The notes under the pieces: model-generated
Database searches by the model: none
What the model was told of the DNA's origin: nothing
What the model saw: the letters and a program-made list of their open reading frames with translations, nothing else
Source: an uncultured Planctomycetaceae bacterium
Lineage (GTDB): Bacteria; Planctomycetota; Planctomycetia; Planctomycetales; Planctomycetaceae
Reading direction: 5' to 3'
Length of the DNA stretch: 6,916 nt
Assembly: GCA_903898975.1 (NCBI GenBank)
Contig: CAIUHT010000683.1
Span: forward strand, 1-6,916
Made by a program: the position numbers and the translations under genes
In this document: positions 4,573-6,916 of the stretch, in pieces
Numbering within the stretch: the first letter of the stretch is position 1
How the letters are laid out: every line of letters starts with the position of its first letter

Positions 4573-5637
4573 TCAGCGATCCGCCTCCTCCCCGGCGGCA
4601 ATCTCAAGCCGCCCCTGCACGCCCGGTCGCAGTTCCAGTTCGGGATTCGGAACCTCCGCCCACACCCGCACCTCTCCATTCACTGGATTCACCTCGGGAC
4701 TCACAAACGTGATCTTCCCCGCCACTGTCACTTTTCGCCCGCGGGGCAACGACACGGTCACTCGGCAATCCCGCCCCACCAGGCTCCCGTCGACCTCCTC
4801 CGACTTCAAAAACGCCTCGACCCGCAACCGGTCGAGACGTACCAGCCGCAGCAGCGGCTTGCCCCCCTCGGCCCACTCCCCCTCCTGCTGCAACAACTGC
4901 ACCACCATCCCCGCGAACGGAGCGACCACCCGGCGGTACGCCGCCGCCAGCTCTGCCTGCCGCAGTTCCACTTCCTTCAATTCATGCGTCGCCTGCGCCA
5001 CCCCCAGGTCGGTCTCGGCCTGCCGGATCTGCGACTCCGCAGTGAACGCCTCCAGCCGTAGCTTATCCAACTCGGCCTCGGTCACGCTGTCGCGGCGTTT
5101 CGCGTTCGAATCCTCGGCTCGCCGCACCGCCCGCTGCGCGGTCTCGAATGTTTTGCGGGCGATGTTCACCTTCGAATCGTTCCGCGCCTGTTGCCGGGCA
5201 ATATCCACCTCGTGCCGGGCCCGCTGCACAACCAGCTCGGAATCGGCCGTCTCCAACTGCACCAGCAGGTCTTTCGCCGCGACCAGGTCGCCTGTCTCGA
5301 CCGGAATCTTCTGGATCAACCCCGGCGTGCGGGCCGGCACTTCCGCCTCTTCAATCAGCGTGATCAACGCGGAGTCCACCACATACGCCGGGCGGCCTGC
5401 CGCCACTGCCCGCTCCTGCGTCCCCGCCGTCACCGCCAGGGGGCCTCGCAGCACTCCCGCTCCCACCACCAGCCCCAGCAGGACCAAGAGCCACCTCCCG
5501 CTCTGCCCCGAACTCATCGCCACCCGCTCTGTCACCGCGGCCTGCGTTCCCAACTTTGAACCTGCAGACGCGGTCGGGCCACTCCGCTGTGGTTCCCGTC
5601 GGCTTCTCGCCCGCCTGTCTTTCGCCAGCCTGTTCAT
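4573..5637 (-). CDS. HlyD-like membrane-anchored periplasmic adaptor protein (354 aa)
   Basis: This is a predicted adaptor (membrane fusion protein) of the HlyD/RND-adaptor type, which bridges an inner-membrane transporter or similar partner to the periplasm. A basic tail (residues 1-48) precedes one hydrophobic segment (WLLVLLGLVVGAGVL, 49-63). The first half of the lipoyl-like domain follows, with VPARTPGLIQKIPVETGDLV (100-119). A long charged alpha-helical hairpin rich in A, E, R and Q spans about 130-233. The second lipoyl half starts at VVAPFAGMVVQLL (237-249), and a beta-barrel runs from about 278 to 350, including LRPGVQGRLEI. The helical tip does not show a clear R-L-S TolC-docking pattern. 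The gene starts 18 bases after the stop of the other HlyD-like gene, so the two are co-transcribed. The ATG at 5637 has AGGGGA close by. A second ATG at 5517 would give a protein beginning with a signal-peptide-like stretch. Cargo and partner are unknown. Confidence 0.88.
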   Translation of the reverse strand: MNRLAKDRRARSRREPQRSGPTASAGSKLGTQAAVTERVAMSSGQSGRWLLVLLGLVVGAGVLRGPLAVTAGTQERAVAAGRPAYVVDSALITLIEEAEVPARTPGLIQKIPVETGDLVAAKDLLVQLETADSELVVQRARHEVDIARQQARNDSKVNIARKTFETAQRAVRRAEDSNAKRRDSVTEAELDKLRLEAFTAESQIRQAETDLGVAQATHELKEVELRQAELAAAYRRVVAPFAGMVVQLLQQEGEWAEGGKPLLRLVRLDRLRVEAFLKSEEVDGSLVGRDCRVTVSLPRGRKVTVAGKITFVSPEVNPVNGEVRVWAEVPNPELELRPGVQGRLEIAAGEEADR

Positions 5638-5640
5638 CGC

Positions 5641-5646
5641 TCCCCT
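5641..5646 (-). promoter_or_regulatory. Probable ribosome-binding site of the second HlyD-like gene
   Basis: The minus strand reads AGGGGA three bases before the ATG at 5637, within the 18-base gap after the upstream stop. The spacing is slightly short. The alternative ATG at 5517 has only a weak GGGTGG nearby. Confidence 0.4.
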
Positions 5647-5655
5647 TTCCCCCGA

Positions 5656-6916
5656 TTAAAAGAGCACGTACCGGCGGATGTTGTCCCATGCGGCTCGAAA
5701 CCAGACGTAGCCCAACGGAGCCGTCCCGCAGTGGATCTGCGGGATCACCAGCGCCCCGGGCCTCCGCTGCGCCGGAACCCCAGTGGGCAACGCCACCACC
5801 ACCCGCACCCGTGTCTGTCCCTGCCGGTCGGTCTCGGCTCCCCGCGCCACCTGCTTCACCTCGCCCCAGTACTTCTGCCCCGGCTCGGTCGCCAGCAGAA
5901 AACTGACTGGCAGATTCCCGCGCTCCGACTTCCGCCGGGCCTCCAGGACAGGCCCCATGTCGCTGTCCGACACCTCAATCTCAACCTCCCACGGCCCCTC
6001 CAGGTCGGCGACTGTCAGCAGCACCTGCCCCCGCTGCACCGGTCGCGACTCCAGTTGATCCCGCACATCCCAGGTGATCACCTCGCCCCGCATCGGTGCT
6101 CGCACCAGCAACTCCTCCGCCTGCAACTGCATGATCTGCTGCTGGTTCTTCAATCCCTCGATGGTCTGCCGCAACTCCTCCGCCTCGGCGGTCTCTTGAA
6201 ACGCCCGTTCGCGATCGGCCCCGGTCGTCCCGCTCGCATTCAACCGTCCCGCCTGCAACCCCGCCAGGCGCTGGCGGGCGGTCTGCAGCTCGCCCAGCAA
6301 CCGCGACTGCTCGACCTCGAGCTGCGAGCGCGTCAGCCGCAGCAGCACATCCCCCTCGCGACACCGCGCCCCATGCTCGGTCGTGATCTCGCCGACAATC
6401 CCGTCCGCCCGGGCGAACACATCCCGCCGCAACTGGGGCTGCAGGGTCCCCTGGCCACCAATCTTGAGCTCGCCCGGAATGAGCACCAGTGCCGCCGTCG
6501 CGGCCAACCCGGCCAATCCCCCCCACCACCACGCCGACCACTGACGGAGCCCGCCCAAACCACGCGCGAGCCCCGCCCACGGGACCCCCTCCCACCGGGC
6601 ACAGTTCACCAGTGCGAGATTCGCCTGGTCAGCCAGCCGGGCCCCCCGTCCCTGCTTCCACAGCGCTCCAGTCCCAGCGATCGATGCCGCCTCGCCCGTC
6701 GCCCCCCCTCCCGTCGCCGTCTCGCCCGGCGCAGCACCAGCCGCCGATGACCACGATTCATAGATGAGCGCGCCGCGGTAGCCTCCTCGTCGGCGGGGCC
6801 GGGGCCTGTCCGCCGATGCCTCGGCACTCCCGGGCGGCCCTGCCTCAACCGACTCCTCTCCCAGCAGGGGCCAGACCTCCAGCCGCCGCGCACTTGTCAG
6901 GTCGCACACGGCCTGG
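5656..6916 (-). CDS. GAF/HlyD-like adaptor protein, N-terminus beyond the window (at least 419 aa visible)
   Basis: The frame is open to the right edge and has no convincing start, so this is the C-terminal part of a longer gene. Residue numbers below count from the in-frame GTG at 6909. The first ~105 residues look like the end of a GAF-type domain: YRGALIYESW (44-53), then a helix LADQANLALVNCARW (92-106). An Ala/Gly-rich stretch lies between them. One transmembrane segment follows at about 126-145. The first lipoyl-like half contains DVFARADGIVGEITTEHGAR (163-182). A Gln/Glu/Leu-rich coiled coil spans about 194-266. The second lipoyl half contains VRAPMRGEVITWDV, and a beta-barrel runs from about 306 to 390. 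The extreme C-terminus has CG-x4-LGYVWF and ends IRRYVLF. As I recall, this layout (cytoplasmic GAF, membrane anchor, HlyD body, this tail) is typical of planctomycete proteins found near other HlyD and M50-peptidase genes. It would tether an envelope complex and may sense a cytoplasmic signal. Confidence 0.83.
   Translation of the reverse strand, partial: QAVCDLTSARRLEVWPLLGEESVEAGPPGSAEASADRPRPRRRGGYRGALIYESWSSAAGAAPGETATGGGATGEAASIAGTGALWKQGRGARLADQANLALVNCARWEGVPWAGLARGLGGLRQWSAWWWGGLAGLAATAALVLIPGELKIGGQGTLQPQLRRDVFARADGIVGEITTEHGARCREGDVLLRLTRSQLEVEQSRLLGELQTARQRLAGLQAGRLNASGTTGADRERAFQETAEAEELRQTIEGLKNQQQIMQLQAEELLVRAPMRGEVITWDVRDQLESRPVQRGQVLLTVADLEGPWEVEIEVSDSDMGPVLEARRKSERGNLPVSFLLATEPGQKYWGEVKQVARGAETDRQGQTRVRVVVALPTGVPAQRRPGALVIPQIHCGTAPLGYVWFRAAWDNIRRYVLF

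Noticed and set aside
4709..5659. A 316-codon plus-strand frame opposite the second HlyD-like gene
   Set aside because: It is a Ser/Arg/Thr-rich shadow translation with no domains, antisense to a clear adaptor gene.
5731..6750. A 339-codon plus-strand frame opposite the GAF/HlyD-like gene
   Set aside because: It has a Pro/Arg/Leu/His-rich composition typical of an antisense frame in GC-rich sequence, with no motifs.
6907..6909. The GTG at 6909 as the true start of the GAF/HlyD-like gene
   Set aside because: The frame stays open to the window edge and the visible part begins in the middle of a GAF-like domain, so the true start must lie outside.

Overview
The window comes from a GC-rich bacterial chromosome, most likely a member of the Planctomycetes. 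This is an inference from gene style. It has a Gfo/Idh/MocA oxidoreductase of an uncharacterised subgroup, a PhyH dioxygenase with a WHQDYGYW-type motif, and a pair of membrane-anchored HlyD-like adaptors whose first member carries a GAF-like N-terminus and a C-terminal CG-x4-LGYVWF motif. I associate that combination with planctomycete genomes. No rRNA, tRNA, CRISPR array, insertion sequence or phage gene is visible.

Layout. On the plus strand, an open frame from the left edge (1-99) ends in a TGA that overlaps the ATG of a Gfo/Idh/MocA-type oxidoreductase (96-1157). This ATGA arrangement suggests translational coupling to an upstream gene of which only the tail is visible. A 424-base non-coding stretch (1158-1581) lies between convergent genes and holds a GC-rich 15-bp tandem repeat inside nested inverted repeats. 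Everything to the right is on the minus strand. In order of transcription these are: a partial GAF/HlyD-like protein (6916 to 5656), a second HlyD-like adaptor (5637 to 4573), a ParE-like type IIA topoisomerase B subunit (4424 to 2499), and a phytanoyl-CoA dioxygenase family protein (2373 to 1582).

How the genes relate. The two HlyD-like genes are 18 bases apart and almost certainly form one operon. They probably build one envelope-spanning adaptor complex, and its transporter or protease partner is presumably upstream, beyond the right edge. The topoisomerase gene starts 148 bases later behind a perfect AAGGAGG ribosome-binding site. Its leader contains two copies of an 18-bp repeat that is G-rich on the coding strand. 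No ParC/GyrA partner is in the window. The PhyH gene follows after 125 bases and starts with GTG. Each stop codon outside the tight HlyD pair is followed at once by a GC-rich hairpin with no T-tract. These may be transcript ends or 3'-end stabilisers.

Most of the window is ordinary core or metabolic sequence. The points most worth a second look are the loss of the EKP catalytic motif in the oxidoreductase, the D-to-Q change in the Toprim motif of the topoisomerase, the repeat in the topoisomerase leader, and the double-adaptor operon.
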